A stretch of DNA of 64,000 bases from Secundilactobacillus collinoides DSM 20515 = JCM 1123 (GTDB lineage: Bacteria > Bacillota > Bacilli > Lactobacillales > Lactobacillaceae). Within the stretch, counting starts at the first letter, position 1. Each line of letters starts with the position of its first letter. The notes beneath the pieces are model-generated. The model saw nothing but the letters and a program-made list of their open reading frames with translations. It was not told where the DNA came from and searched no databases. Below, one piece after another: positions 16,289-25,737 of this stretch. The DNA lies in NCBI RefSeq assembly GCF_001435975.1, contig NZ_AYYR01000043.1:124001-188000 (forward strand), written 5' to 3'. Both the position numbers and the translations under genes were made by a program.

Positions 16289-17575
16289 CTACCCCTTGTC
16301 CATTACTTTATAGGCAGCCAACAGTTCGATCGTTTGCGTTTGACGCAGGCGCTCAGTGAGTTGGGCGAGTTGTTCTTTGGACATGTTGTGGGTGATGATG
16401 ACGACGCGGGCGGTTTGGTCCGGATTCTTGGTTTGAATGATCTGGCTGAAGCTGGCTTTGATATCGGTCATGATCTTTGTGACCTTCAACATTTCGCCGG
16501 GCACGTCAGGCATCTTCAACGCGAGGTAGTACGGGTAGACAACTTCGCTGGCTGCGGCCGAACTGACTTCGGCTTGGAAATTGTTAAACGAATTCCCGGT
16601 CGTTTTCAGCACAATGTTCTTTGTCACCGAAACGATGTCGCTCAACACACTGTTGGCGGTTGGGAGACCACCGGCACCGGGTCCGTAGAATAGCGTGTCA
16701 CCAACGGCCTGCCCGGTGACCATTACAGCGTTGTTTTCGTTGTTGATGGTGGCCAGCGGGTGGTCCAATGGCACCAGTACGGGGCCGACTTCGGCGAACA
16801 CACCGTCGTTGATGCGGCGGGCAATACCCAGCAGTTTAATGGTGTAGCCAAACGCTGCGGCCTGTTTCACATCTGATAACTGGATGTTTTGAATCCCTTC
16901 CACAGCCATATCGTCCATGGTGATGTGGGTGCCAAACGAAAACTGGCTGAGAATGATCATCTTGTAGGCGGCGTCAATACCGGCGACGTCGTTTGTGGGG
17001 TCGGATTCAGCAAACCCGAGTTCCTGAGCCTTCTTCAGCGCGTCTTCGTACTTCCAATGATGTTGCTGCATCTGGGTCAGGATGTAGTTGGTCGTCCCAT
17101 TGACGATTCCTTTGACCTCGATAATATTATCGGCTGAAAAGCTGTTGACAATGGTTCTCAGAATTGGGATGCCACCGGCCACACTGGCTTCGTACATCAA
17201 ATCACAGTGGTTCTCACGCGCGATAGCTGCCAGTTCTTCACCAGCCGAGGCAATCAAGTCTTTGTTTGCTGTAACGACGTGTTTTTTGGCGTTTAACAAT
17301 TTAGAAATAATTTCCTTGGCTGGGTGTACGCCGCCCATGACTTCAACGACAATCTTAATTTCCGGGTCGTCAATGATCGCGTTCAGATCATCGGTGACCG
17401 TGATATCACCGGTGTCAACGTTACGCGGTTTGTTGACATCGTGGACCACAATCGTTTTGACACTCAGGTTCTGACCCGTAATGTTGGAAACCTTATCTTG
17501 GTTATTCATGACCATTTGGAGGACACCTGTTCCGACAGTACCCAGACCAATGAGGCCGATTTTTATCGTATTCAT
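16289..17575 (-). CDS. hom: Homoserine dehydrogenase
   Basis: 428 residues, standard for the ACT-containing form. It reduces aspartate semialdehyde to homoserine, the branch point to threonine and methionine. The NAD(P) Rossmann motif is GLIGLGTVGTG at residues 8-18. VTANKDLIA and GIVNGTTNYILTQM are family signatures, followed by FAESDPTNDVAGIDAAYK. A C-terminal ACT domain (MPDVPGEMLKVTKIM) normally senses threonine. thrB and thrC are not in this window. A TGC-TATACT extended -10 lies about 40 bases upstream, and AAGGAG precedes the ATG. It is monocistronic, with its own terminator. Confidence 0.95.
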   Translation of the reverse strand: MNTIKIGLIGLGTVGTGVLQMVMNNQDKVSNITGQNLSVKTIVVHDVNKPRNVDTGDITVTDDLNAIIDDPEIKIVVEVMGGVHPAKEIISKLLNAKKHVVTANKDLIASAGEELAAIARENHCDLMYEASVAGGIPILRTIVNSFSADNIIEVKGIVNGTTNYILTQMQQHHWKYEDALKKAQELGFAESDPTNDVAGIDAAYKMIILSQFSFGTHITMDDMAVEGIQNIQLSDVKQAAAFGYTIKLLGIARRINDGVFAEVGPVLVPLDHPLATINNENNAVMVTGQAVGDTLFYGPGAGGLPTANSVLSDIVSVTKNIVLKTTGNSFNNFQAEVSSAAASEVVYPYYLALKMPDVPGEMLKVTKIMTDIKASFSQIIQTKNPDQTARVVIITHNMSKEQLAQLTERLRQTQTIELLAAYKVMDKG

Positions 17576-18172
17576 TTCGCAGCTCCTTACAGTTTTTCTC
17601 TTGGAAATAGTATAGCAGAGAAGTCAACATTAGAACATGATTAAAAATAATCGGGTCTGACATGGGAAGAACTGCACTTGTCGTCAGGTTCGTACAGTAA
17701 CTGAACTAGCGGATGTTTTTGCGTGTGAAACGGCGTGTGAAACAGAATTAATGCGAAAAGGGGGTTCAACCCCATCGGTATTTAGTGTTTTTAATAACGA
17801 TATTGCCTGAACATATTGATTATCTGGTCGAAAAAAGGTTAAATGAATCAAAAATCAGCTGAATTTGTTACTAAAAGCACAAGAATTATTGCTTAGTATG
17901 TTACCCGAACGAACAGAAATTATTATTTTATTAAAGGTACATTTTATAAGAGTGAAGCGACTGTAGTTGCGATAATACCAGTTTTCATAATCAGTCGTGT
18001 TTTCTGAAAGAGAATGTGTTACCCCCACATTTCACTAAGTTTGGGGGCGTCGATTAAAAATAGTTTTGCGAAAAACATTGCTTGATTGTAGAAAAATTCA
18101 CATAATGTGGGTGTGTTCAAGCAACAGAGGTCAATAGCGAAACTAAAATTAAGAAAACGAGGGATCACGATT
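17576..18172. other. Divergent promoter region of hom and adhP
   Basis: It holds the hom extended -10 (CTGCTATACT on the minus strand) and, before adhP, TTGTAGAAAAATTCACAT (18083-18100), a weak Rex-like site matching 9 of the 12 specified bases of TTGTGA-N6-TCACAA. No additional gene is seen. Confidence 0.4.
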
Positions 18173-19237
18173 ATGAAAGCAGCCGTTGTTCGTTCCAATT
18201 CAGATGGATATGTTGATATTAAAGATGTTACGTTACGGCCAATCAAACCGAACGAAGTCTTAGTTAAAACTGAATACTGCGGGCTTTGTCACACAGACAT
18301 CCACGTTGCAAATGGTGATTTCGGCGAAGTCCCTGGTCGAATTATCGGTCACGAGGGGGTTGGTATTGTTACCGAACTCGGGTCCGAGGTGACCAATTTA
18401 AAGAAGGGCGACCGCGTTTCAATTGCTTGGTTTTTCAAGGGCTGCGGGCATTGTGAATATTGTTTGACTGGGCGTGAGACACTCTGCCGAGAAGTCCAAA
18501 ATGCTGGTTATAACGTGGATGGTGCCATGGCCGAAGAAGTTATCGCCGACGCTGACTACGCGGTTAAGGTACCGGATGACCTAGATCCAATTGAAGCCAG
18601 TTCCATCACCTGTGCCGGTGTGACCACTTACAAAGCCTTGAAGACCGCGAATATTCATCCAGGCGAATGGGTTGCCATCTATGGTGTCGGTGGTTTGGGC
18701 AACTTGGCCATTCAGTGGGCGAAGAACGTCTTTAAAGCTCACGTTATCGCCATTGATATCAACGATGACAAGTTGGACTCTGCCAAGAAAATGGGGGCTG
18801 ATCTAACCTTTAACTCACGGACAGAAGATTCCGGCAAGTGGATTCAGGGCAAAATCGGCGGCGCCCACGCTGCAGTTGTCACCGCCGTTTCTCAAATTGC
18901 CTTTGACCAAGCTGTTGGATCAGTCCGCGCCGGTGCCCGGGTAGTTGCCGTTGGACTGCCTAAAGGGAACATGGAACTCTCCATTGTCAAAGTTGTTTTG
19001 GACGGGATCCAAATTGCCGGCTCACTCGTCGGCACTCGGCAGGATCTTGCTGAAGCCTTCCAGCTCGCTGCTGAGGGCGCCATTCACCCAATCGTTGCTA
19101 CCCGGCCTTTAGGCGACGTTAACGACATCATCGATGAAATGAAAGCCGGTAAGATCGAAGGCCGGATGGTTGTTGACTTTGGCTTACCACTTGAAGCGTC
19201 AGTCGAAAAAGTGGCTCACGCAGTTACCGGACGTTAA
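18173..19237 (+). CDS. adhP: Zinc-dependent alcohol dehydrogenase (AdhP type)
   Basis: 354-residue medium-chain dehydrogenase/reductase. It interconverts aldehydes and alcohols with NADH; in heterofermenters this regenerates NAD. Catalytic zinc ligands are in CGLCHTDIH and GHEGVG. The structural-zinc loop is [15 protein letters not shown]. The Rossmann motif is [13 protein letters not shown], followed by the NAD-selecting Asp in VIAIDIND. The ATG at 18173 is chosen because GAGGGA precedes it and the product then begins MKAAVV as in the family; the upstream in-frame GTG has no support. A weak Rex-like site in the promoter would fit redox control. Confidence 0.93.
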   Translation: MKAAVVRSNSDGYVDIKDVTLRPIKPNEVLVKTEYCGLCHTDIHVANGDFGEVPGRIIGHEGVGIVTELGSEVTNLKKGDRVSIAWFFKGCGHCEYCLTGRETLCREVQNAGYNVDGAMAEEVIADADYAVKVPDDLDPIEASSITCAGVTTYKALKTANIHPGEWVAIYGVGGLGNLAIQWAKNVFKAHVIAIDINDDKLDSAKKMGADLTFNSRTEDSGKWIQGKIGGAHAAVVTAVSQIAFDQAVGSVRAGARVVAVGLPKGNMELSIVKVVLDGIQIAGSLVGTRQDLAEAFQLAAEGAIHPIVATRPLGDVNDIIDEMKAGKIEGRMVVDFGLPLEASVEKVAHAVTGR

Positions 19238-19331
19238 CTACAGTGTTCCAAATTTAAACACTTCACATCTTTAAAGCTTTGTTGGTTCATTAGAATGACG
19301 ACTGTTTATCGATTTTTTCACACACCAAAAG

Positions 19332-19360
19332 AAGTCAGGGTTGAGCTCCTGGCTTTTTTT
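19332..19360 (+). terminator. Terminator of adhP
   Basis: AAGTCAGG ... CCTGGCTT hairpin followed by seven T. Confidence 0.8.
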
Positions 19361-19660
19361 GGTTTTGTGTTTTGACTGTCGTTTCGTTTCGCGATTTGGC
19401 GCTCCACTACACTAATAGCCATAATCTGTTTTATGGTTGTGAAAAATCGGAAGTGCATTAACCCTGGTTTCTAGATTATCCGCTCTCGCCTGCCTTTATC
19501 CCAAGCAATCGGTAACCTAATGACGAGGTGGAAACTAAGGGGCAACATTGTGTTCGGAAACTCATTAAGTGTCTTGGATGTCATTTCCTGTTGCGTAATT
19601 TGCTAGTTTGTTCAGTTATTGAACATGCAGTTTCAGCGATGTTTTGATCAGCAAGTTTGC
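19361..19660. repeat. Degenerate intergenic repeat, copy 2
   Basis: 19383-19490 aligns loosely with 25328-25432: TTTCGCGATTTGGCGC, then TCTGTTT, GGTTG, TGCATTA, and TTTCTAGATT with CCGC. The core also occurs at 16151-16170 on the minus strand. No coding potential is seen. Confidence 0.4.
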
Positions 19661-20836
19661 TTATACTAGTGCCCGTTCTCTCACCGGCGTGAAATTAAGC
19701 TCCAAGTCCTCCAGGTCCAGAATCTTTCTCGTCACCATTGCGCAGCCGCCCAGTAATGAGGCGTACTTTGTGTGGGCGACTAAACTAAGTGGTACTGGGG
19801 TCTCTTGCATTGGGGAAAGTTGGGTCGTAATCGCTTGTAAACGGTTAAAGAGTTCAGGAATCGCGTCCATTAGCGGGGATTTGTAAACAATCTCATCCGG
19901 GTCATACAGGGACGTTAGGTTGAAGGTAATTTGTGCCAGTTGGTTGATCCAGTCGGTCAAAATCAAATCCGTTGTGTTGTCATGACGCTGGTGATATTTT
20001 TTGACCTCCACCAGTGAAAGCTGATTTTCACCCTTGGCGTTGCTGATGTGGCTGATGATTGTTGCCTCCGAGCTGGTGCTGGTCAACTGCTGACCATTCT
20101 CTCTCACGTGGCCGAGTTCACCGGCACGGCCTTGCCCGCCCCGATAGAGATGGCGGTTAAGGAGCAGTCCCGTGTTCACCCCGCGTTGGATGCTGACGAG
20201 CACCAGGTTGTTTAACTGGTTGTCCCGATTATCGAAATCGCGATAGTACACGGCTGCAAGGCTTGCTTCGTTGGCGATGGTCACCGGTACCTGATAACGG
20301 TCTTCCAAATAGGTCGCAATATCGATGTCATGCATATCCAGAAATGGTGAATCCATGACTTGTCGGTTTGCGACACGGCCGTGAATGGCCAGACTGATGC
20401 CCTGCAGGCCGTTTGTCGTCCAGTTTGTTTTGGCTGCGTAGTCCACCTGCTGATCGATTCGTTTTAAGATGGATTCGATGGGCAAATAGGTCGTGTTTAC
20501 TGGTTTGATCGTCACCACGCCGCCCGCCAGGTCATTTTGCATGATCAGCATGCCAGGGTAGCCCAGGTCGATGTTCATGGTGTAGCCGTAGCGCGTGTTC
20601 AACGAAACGAGGACTGGCTTGCGGCCGCCAATTTCTGTTGGGTCGCCAATGCCGGATTCAGTAACTAGGCCGCGCTCTTTTAAGGCTTTGTACAGGGTGG
20701 AAATGGTCGATTTCGTCACGTTCAGGTCGGTTGCAATCTGCGTTCGAGCAACCGGTTGGTGGTTAAAAATATACGCCAGCACCACCTGCAGATTTCGGCG
20801 GTGCAGTTGCGTTTTGCTCATCATGGAGAGGGTCAT
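19661..20836 (-). CDS. ROK-family transcriptional regulator without zinc motif
   Basis: 391 residues. The N-terminal winged helix (residues about 10-75: PVARTQIATDLNVTKSTIS) is followed by a ROK sugar-kinase-like domain. The family normally carries a CXCGXXGCXE zinc motif after the GELGH segment; here GELGHVRENG is followed by QQLTSTSSEA with no cysteine. Ligand sensing may thus differ from XylR or NagC. AAAGGAGG lies 7 bases before the ATG. A perfect cre site abuts the ribosome site, so CcpA probably represses it. No sugar-catabolic operon is adjacent, which makes it an orphan regulator in this window. Confidence 0.85.
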   Translation of the reverse strand: MTLSMMSKTQLHRRNLQVVLAYIFNHQPVARTQIATDLNVTKSTISTLYKALKERGLVTESGIGDPTEIGGRKPVLVSLNTRYGYTMNIDLGYPGMLIMQNDLAGGVVTIKPVNTTYLPIESILKRIDQQVDYAAKTNWTTNGLQGISLAIHGRVANRQVMDSPFLDMHDIDIATYLEDRYQVPVTIANEASLAAVYYRDFDNRDNQLNNLVLVSIQRGVNTGLLLNRHLYRGGQGRAGELGHVRENGQQLTSTSSEATIISHISNAKGENQLSLVEVKKYHQRHDNTTDLILTDWINQLAQITFNLTSLYDPDEIVYKSPLMDAIPELFNRLQAITTQLSPMQETPVPLSLVAHTKYASLLGGCAMVTRKILDLEDLELNFTPVRERALV

Positions 20837-20850
20837 GATAGTGCCTCCTT

Positions 20851-20865
20851 TGTTAGCGCTTACAT
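20851..20865 (-). promoter_or_regulatory. CcpA cre site ahead of the ROK regulator
   Basis: The minus strand reads ATGTAAGCGCTAACA, a full match to WTGNAANCGNWNNCW. It sits one base upstream of the ribosome binding site. Confidence 0.7.
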
Positions 20866-21035
20866 AAAGCTACTATCTTGAGTTTACCGCATTTAGTTGT
20901 AAGGGTCACGGGAAAGTTCGGTTAGTGTACGAACTGAATACGGAGGGCGAACGTGGCGCCACATTAATCTGCAAAAAGAGGTGCCAGTCAAGCCAAGAAT
21001 CTGGTTTTGACTGACACCTCATTATTCGATTTAAA

Positions 21036-21879
21036 TTAATCAGTTGCTTGCGCGAGAATTAACGTTGGGTTTTCATCGCCTTCATAATTGGTAATCCCAA
21101 TATACCAATCACTTCCATATGAATCACGTTTCGTGGCAGTCATGCCATTTTCATTCCAGATCTTTTCACTTTCTGTAATCCGAGATGAAACTGGTAGACC
21201 AGCGGTGTAATTCCAATAGTTCATGAGGTTCAAGATACCCGTCGATGTATTTAATTCATTGTTTTGGGCATTGGTCACAGCGGTAAAGTCGCTATTGGAA
21301 ACGCGATACGTACTTAACGGTGTGATGTTTTTAAACCCGCTGATCGTACTTGGAAAACTCCCAAATTTTGTAGTCGTGTATTTTGAGAGAGACAAACTTA
21401 ATGTTGCATTTGGGAATTCTTTTAGTAGCGCCTTAGTCAGGACTTGAGAACGATTGGTTTGAATGTAATTCTCGTAAGAGCTGAGCGTTGAAAAGTTCTT
21501 TGATGTTTTTGTGGAGAATGCATTCAGGTAACCGCGCCAAACTAAGCCGGACTGATCCGCTGGCGTTGTGTATTTGAACGTATGTTGCACTGCCTTTGGT
21601 GATCGTCTTTGAAGCGTACCAAGTGGTGTTCTTGTAATTTTTGAGATTGTGAATGCGTTTTGAATGTGTACTTGTCCAAACGTAGGCTTTCTTGTTGTTA
21701 CCAATGCTAGTGTAAAATAACTTGTAATTATCTTTATCGCCATTTTTCTGCGTGGCATTCCAAGTCGTCTTGGTACTGGATAACCAAGATTGTGCGTGGG
21801 CAGTAGCGCCAGTTGCAGAGATAGTTGCGAAAGCGATTACAGCGCTGAATAGTCAAGTATGTAGCATATGTTTTTTCAA
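21036..21879 (-). pseudogene. Broken secreted wall-module gene
   Basis: A paralogue of the secreted genes of the helveticin island. AGGAGGG precedes a TTG start at 21879, but codon 9 is TGA (21853-21855). The frame then reads on through a normal signal region (AVIAFATISATGATAHA) and the module (YVWTSTHSKRIHNLKNY). A shift at about 21545-21555 moves it into the frame that encodes GLVWRGYLNAF, the LTKALLKEFPNATLSLSLS segment and the end LILAQATD. One nonsense and one frameshift make a functional product unlikely. It lies about 11 kb from its relatives and faces no helveticin gene. Confidence 0.8.
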
Positions 21880-22027
21880 TTAGTTTCCCTCCTAATGTAT
21901 CCCGTTGTATCACTCAGCGGGTCGGATAAACATTAAGTTTTAAGTCTTGATCTGAAAAAGAAGATTGTTTCATGTAGAAAAGAGGCCTATAAGGTTATTT
22001 AGTGTTTTAGAGAAGTTTTATTTTTTG

Positions 22028-23290
22028 TTAAAATAAATGCCCAAAAAAGTCGGCAATTTTTTGCATCAATGATTCTTGCTTAGCGGTTTTCGACTGGGTC
22101 GCCTTGTCACTGGCAACCTTATTTTTCGCCTGCAGGGTCAAACTTGTTGCGGTTGGCAGCCCGGTATTGGTGAATTTTGTCGTCGCAACGGTTGCGCCCT
22201 TTTTGACCGGCAACGTTTTGGCGGTGAGGGTGTCCTTGACGGCAACGTTGTCGGCATCCTTGTTCTTGAGGTACCAGACTAACACCTTCTTGGTGCTGGT
22301 TGTCGTTTTGACTTGGTGGTTTTTAACGTGGTAGGTCGGCGTTTTCAGCGTGACTTCCTTGTGATCCAGCACCTTATCCAGATGGGTGATCAGGCCGTTT
22401 GTCGTGGTGAAGATCGTATCGCTGCCCAGCACCGTTGCAATCAGCAGGTGGCCGTCACGGTAGTAAGTCGTCGTCAGGCACAGGCCGGCGGTTTCCGTAT
22501 AGCCGTTTTTCAAGCCAGTAACGTGGTTACTGCTGCGGTAGTAGGCACCACCCTTCAGCAACGCGTTGACGTTGGTCAGTGTCTGGTTGCCGATGGTCTT
22601 TGACGTCAGGGAACTCCAGCGGGTGATGCCGCCGTCCAGTTTCAGAAGCTTTTGTGCCACAATTGAAATGGCTTTGGCACTGACCTCATTTTGAGCCTTC
22701 TTTGAAGTGCCTGCAATTTGCAGACCGTAGTGCCGCAGGTCGGTGTTATCCAAGCCGGAAGCACTTACAAAGGTGGCGTCAATGCCCCATTTTTTTGCTT
22801 GCTGGTTCATCTCGCTGATAAACTTGCTGTTGCTTCCGCCGGCGACTAATTCGCCTAGAGCGATTGCCGAGGAGTTCGATGAGGCGATTAGAGCCGCTTG
22901 GTAGAGCTGCTTAACAGTGTATTCCTTGCTTTCCTTGATCTTGAACGTGCCAAGCTCATAACTTTTACTCATTTTGATCAGTTCTTTGCTGACCGGGACC
23001 TTCTCATTCCAGCTAATTTTGTGGGCCTGAATGGCTTTCGTTGTCAGGTAGAGAGTCATCAGCTTAGACAGACTGGCAATCGGCAACTTTTTGTCACCCT
23101 TATCGCTATACAGCGTTTGGCCAGTTGTCGCGTCCATGACGTAAGCGCTCTTGACTGATTTGTAGTTCGACATTTTAGTGTCTTTATCTTTTTTGGCGGC
23201 AAATGATGGTAGTGCTGGCGCAAAGACCATCACTAGACAGCTCAGCATAATCAGCCAAGCTTTCGGTCGTCTTAATTTCAGGTTAAAAAT
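22028..23290 (-). CDS. D-alanyl-D-alanine carboxypeptidase (DacA/PBP5-like)
   Basis: Membrane-exported penicillin-binding protein that trims the terminal D-Ala of peptidoglycan stem peptides. Active-site motifs are SLSK (SXXK), SSN (SXN) and, in place of the usual KTG, KNG in GLKNGYTETAG. A C-terminal basic region and a hydrophobic amphipathic end (LMQKIADFFGHLF) anchor it. The first ATG (23248) has no ribosome site and gives a signal peptide without positive charges. In-frame codons upstream add KLRRPKAWLI, and GGAGGT lies 7 bases before ATT (23290); CTG (23281) is the other option. I therefore extend the gene to a non-ATG start, giving 420 residues. Confidence 0.85.
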   Translation of the reverse strand: MFNLKLRRPKAWLIMLSCLVMVFAPALPSFAAKKDKDTKMSNYKSVKSAYVMDATTGQTLYSDKGDKKLPIASLSKLMTLYLTTKAIQAHKISWNEKVPVSKELIKMSKSYELGTFKIKESKEYTVKQLYQAALIASSNSSAIALGELVAGGSNSKFISEMNQQAKKWGIDATFVSASGLDNTDLRHYGLQIAGTSKKAQNEVSAKAISIVAQKLLKLDGGITRWSSLTSKTIGNQTLTNVNALLKGGAYYRSSNHVTGLKNGYTETAGLCLTTTYYRDGHLLIATVLGSDTIFTTTNGLITHLDKVLDHKEVTLKTPTYHVKNHQVKTTTSTKKVLVWYLKNKDADNVAVKDTLTAKTLPVKKGATVATTKFTNTGLPTATSLTLQAKNKVASDKATQSKTAKQESLMQKIADFFGHLF

Positions 23291-23963
23291 AGGTCAGACC
23301 TCCGAGTGTTAGAGTTTTTGGATTATTTTCGTAAATTGATTGCAATACTGTCACCTATCTGGTCGAGTTGCGGTCTTTTTAACAATAATCGTGAAAAAAA
23401 TCCAAGTGTTTGGGGAAAATAATCGCCACAATATAAAAATTGGGGGAATTGTGGGTTTTGGTGCCTTAATCCTGTTCAATCAGGTTGAATTATGGCATGC
23501 TTAATTAAAAGTCACCCAATAGTATAGCATGCTAACGGTCGTTTATTTTCCAACAAAAGTGTAAAGATTGTGTTGCGATTTTATAAGGATTTTGTAAACG
23601 ATTAATTATTACTTATTATATTAATAAGAAATAAAAAAGACAACCATGATTAACATGCTTGTCTTTCGGAAAAACACTTTATTGTCCGAGCGTTTCGGAT
23701 CAGTAAAGGGAACATAGATTGGTTATTAGGTTATTTGGTATGTGACTACTATACCGCAAACAATGGGGAATTGCACCCTTTTTGATCATCTTTTTTAACA
23801 GGTGATAAATGAAATTTTTACGTCTTGATACTTTAATTATTATATGCATTAGAAATAAATTAATTATTTAAAATAATGTTCGCTGTCATGGCACTATTTT
23901 GGGCGTTACCAAGTGGTTTTCACAAATTGGCGACCATAGCGGACCGAAAAAGGAGCTTTTTTT
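23291..23963. other. Intergenic region between dacA-like gene and GNAT
   Basis: A minus-strand extended -10 (TGCTATACT, near 23520-23530) probably serves the carboxypeptidase. A hairpin AAAGACAACCATG / CATGCTTGTCTTT lies at 23636-23666. A cre-like TTGTAAACGATTAAT with one mismatch is at 23592-23606. No gene is seen. Confidence 0.45.
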
Positions 23964-24416
23964 ATGACACTATTAATTCGCGAAATGAAATCAGCGGATC
24001 ACGATGCCGTTGCGTGGATCTATCAGATGGATCAGGCCCAATTTCCCTGGGTCGCCAAACCGGAACTCACTGATTTTGACCGAGATTCGACAGGGGAGTT
24101 TGTGCTAGTGGCCGAGTCAGACGGTCAGATCGTTGGGTTTGCCAGTTTGTACCGGCTGATGAATTTCATTCACCTGCTGTTCGTGGATCCGAACTGCCGC
24201 CAGCAGGGGGTTGGCCACGCTTTGATCGAGGGCATGCGCCAACAGGCCAGTGGGTTGATGACACTCAAGTGTGTCATGGCCAACACTGAGGCCCTGAAGT
24301 TTTACGACAAGGAGGGCTTCGTTATTCACCGAGAAAATCGGCTAGCGGTTCCAGCCAACTACACGATGATCGATACACTGGAAGACCGTTATTGGTATCG
24401 GAAGCGGGGCGAGTAG
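23964..24416 (+). CDS. GNAT-family N-acetyltransferase
   Basis: 150 residues with the GNAT acetyl-CoA loop (LLFVDPNCRQQGVGHALIEG, about residues 71-90) and a C-terminal beta bulge LKFYDKEGFVI. The substrate is unknown. AAAGGAG precedes the ATG. The stop codon lies 3 bases before the GTG of a LysR regulator, so the two genes are co-transcribed. It could acetylate a small molecule or a protein N-terminus; the sequence does not discriminate. Confidence 0.85.
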   Translation: MTLLIREMKSADHDAVAWIYQMDQAQFPWVAKPELTDFDRDSTGEFVLVAESDGQIVGFASLYRLMNFIHLLFVDPNCRQQGVGHALIEGMRQQASGLMTLKCVMANTEALKFYDKEGFVIHRENRLAVPANYTMIDTLEDRYWYRKRGE

Positions 24417-24419
24417 CCA

Positions 24420-25301
24420 GTGGACGTGAAGAAGATTCAGGCGTTCGTGGATCTGGCCACGACGCTGAACTATACGAAGACTGCCGAGCGGCTATTCAGT
24501 TCGCAGGCGACGGTTTCTAAACAAATTCTTTCATTAGAAAAGGCACTCGGGGTCAAACTATTCAGCCGCGCCCATCGACAAGTGGCGCTGACAGAAGTCG
24601 GCATTGCGATTCTCCCCAACGCAAAACGACTGGTGCACGAAGCTGAACGCCTGACCGAAACCGTGAGCCAATACCAGCAAACAGCCGATTTGACGCTGAC
24701 AATCCACAGTATACCGTCAATTTCTCAGTACCGGGCATTCAATCTGATTGCCGCCTTTCATGCCGCCCATCCCGAAGTAGCACTGCATTTTGCGGAGGCG
24801 GAAAATGAAAACTTGCTGACATCACTGGATAATGGGAACAGTGACGTTGTTTTTTTACGACTGTTCAGTTTGGAAGCCAGTCCGTATGAACAACTCGTTG
24901 AAGAGCAGGATCAGTTTGCAGTCGTACTGCCAAAGTCGAGTCCGTTAGCGCAGCGGCCATCCTTGACTATGGCGGATTTGAGCGGGGAGTCGTTTTTATT
25001 GTTAAACGAAACCACCGATCTTTACCAACCCGTCATGGACGCCGCACACGCTGCCGGAGTCACGCCCAATATCATTTATAAAGGACAGCGCATCGATCTT
25101 ATTCTCGGTATGATCAGCCGCGGTATGGGGCTTTCCGTCATGATGCAGCACTCCCTCGACCTCACCGACTACTCCGCCATTACGACCGTTCCGCTTGAGC
25201 CGCAACGTGTCAGCTACCTTGCTTTTTTGCGGTCGCCCTTGCATCATAGCCGGGCTGGAGACCTGTTTTGGGCGTTTGTTCAGCAGAGTCATGTTGAATG
25301 A
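24420..25301 (+). CDS. LysR-family transcriptional regulator
   Basis: 293 residues, GTG start. The N-terminal helix-turn-helix is clear (FVDLATTLNYTKTAERLFSSQATVSKQILSLE, residues 9-40, followed by LGVKLFSRAHRQV). The effector-binding domain follows (SVMMQHSLDL near the end). It sits in the same orientation upstream of lpdC-lpdB-lpdD, across a 436-base gap that has its own promoter. In L. plantarum a LysR protein (TanR) controls tannin and gallate genes, so this gene is a reasonable candidate regulator of the lpd operon. That link is inferred from position only. Confidence 0.88.
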   Translation: MDVKKIQAFVDLATTLNYTKTAERLFSSQATVSKQILSLEKALGVKLFSRAHRQVALTEVGIAILPNAKRLVHEAERLTETVSQYQQTADLTLTIHSIPSISQYRAFNLIAAFHAAHPEVALHFAEAENENLLTSLDNGNSDVVFLRLFSLEASPYEQLVEEQDQFAVVLPKSSPLAQRPSLTMADLSGESFLLLNETTDLYQPVMDAAHAAGVTPNIIYKGQRIDLILGMISRGMGLSVMMQHSLDLTDYSAITTVPLEPQRVSYLAFLRSPLHHSRAGDLFWAFVQQSHVE

Positions 25302-25636
25302 TGGTTTGAGATCGTATTAGTGTTCCGTTCTGTCCGCGATTTGGCACGTCACTCATATTGGTCAGTTCTGTATCGGTTGACTAAAGATTTAAACTGCATT
25401 AGCGACAGTTTTTAGATTGGCCGCCCTTAACTGGTCAGACGCCGCAGACCGCATAGTACCTGAAGATTGCTGATATGGTCGGCCTTTACGGCGCATGGGA
25501 ACCGTTGTAGTGTGGTTGGATGTTGACAGGGTGTTCTTGTCGGTTTGTTTGTATGCCAGTCATGGATGGTTGTCAGAATCGACTGCATGAAGATTTTGTG
25601 ACCGATACCGCAATGTCATACTCACAGTAATTTACG
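25302..25636. repeat. Degenerate intergenic repeat, copy 3
   Basis: 25328-25432 is the counterpart of 19383-19490 (TCCGCGATTTGGCACG, TCTGTATCGGTTG, TGCATTA, TTTTTAGATT, CCGCCC). The remaining bases hold no recognisable gene. Confidence 0.4.
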
Positions 25637-25666
25637 GAACTATTCCATAACGGAATGGTTCTTTTT
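25637..25666 (+). terminator. Hairpin terminator upstream of the lpdC promoter
   Basis: GAACTATTCC / GGAATGGTTC (10 bp with one G-T pair), loop ATAAC, then five T. It insulates lpdC from readthrough of the LysR gene. Confidence 0.7.
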
Positions 25667-25676
25667 AGAATCAGAA

Positions 25677-25705
25677 TTGTTTCCAATGAATGAACTCGGC
25701 ATAAT
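25677..25705 (+). promoter_or_regulatory. lpdC promoter
   Basis: TTGTTT (25677-25682) and CATAAT (25700-25705) with a 17-base spacer. Transcription would start about 25 bases before the ACGGAGGT ribosome site. Confidence 0.65.
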
Positions 25706-25737
25706 GGGCATTGTAATCAAGAAACGGAGGTCATGAC

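Noticed and set aside
18083-18100. Rex operator before adhP
   Set aside because: Only 9 of the 12 specified bases match; noted as weak and not given as a separate site.
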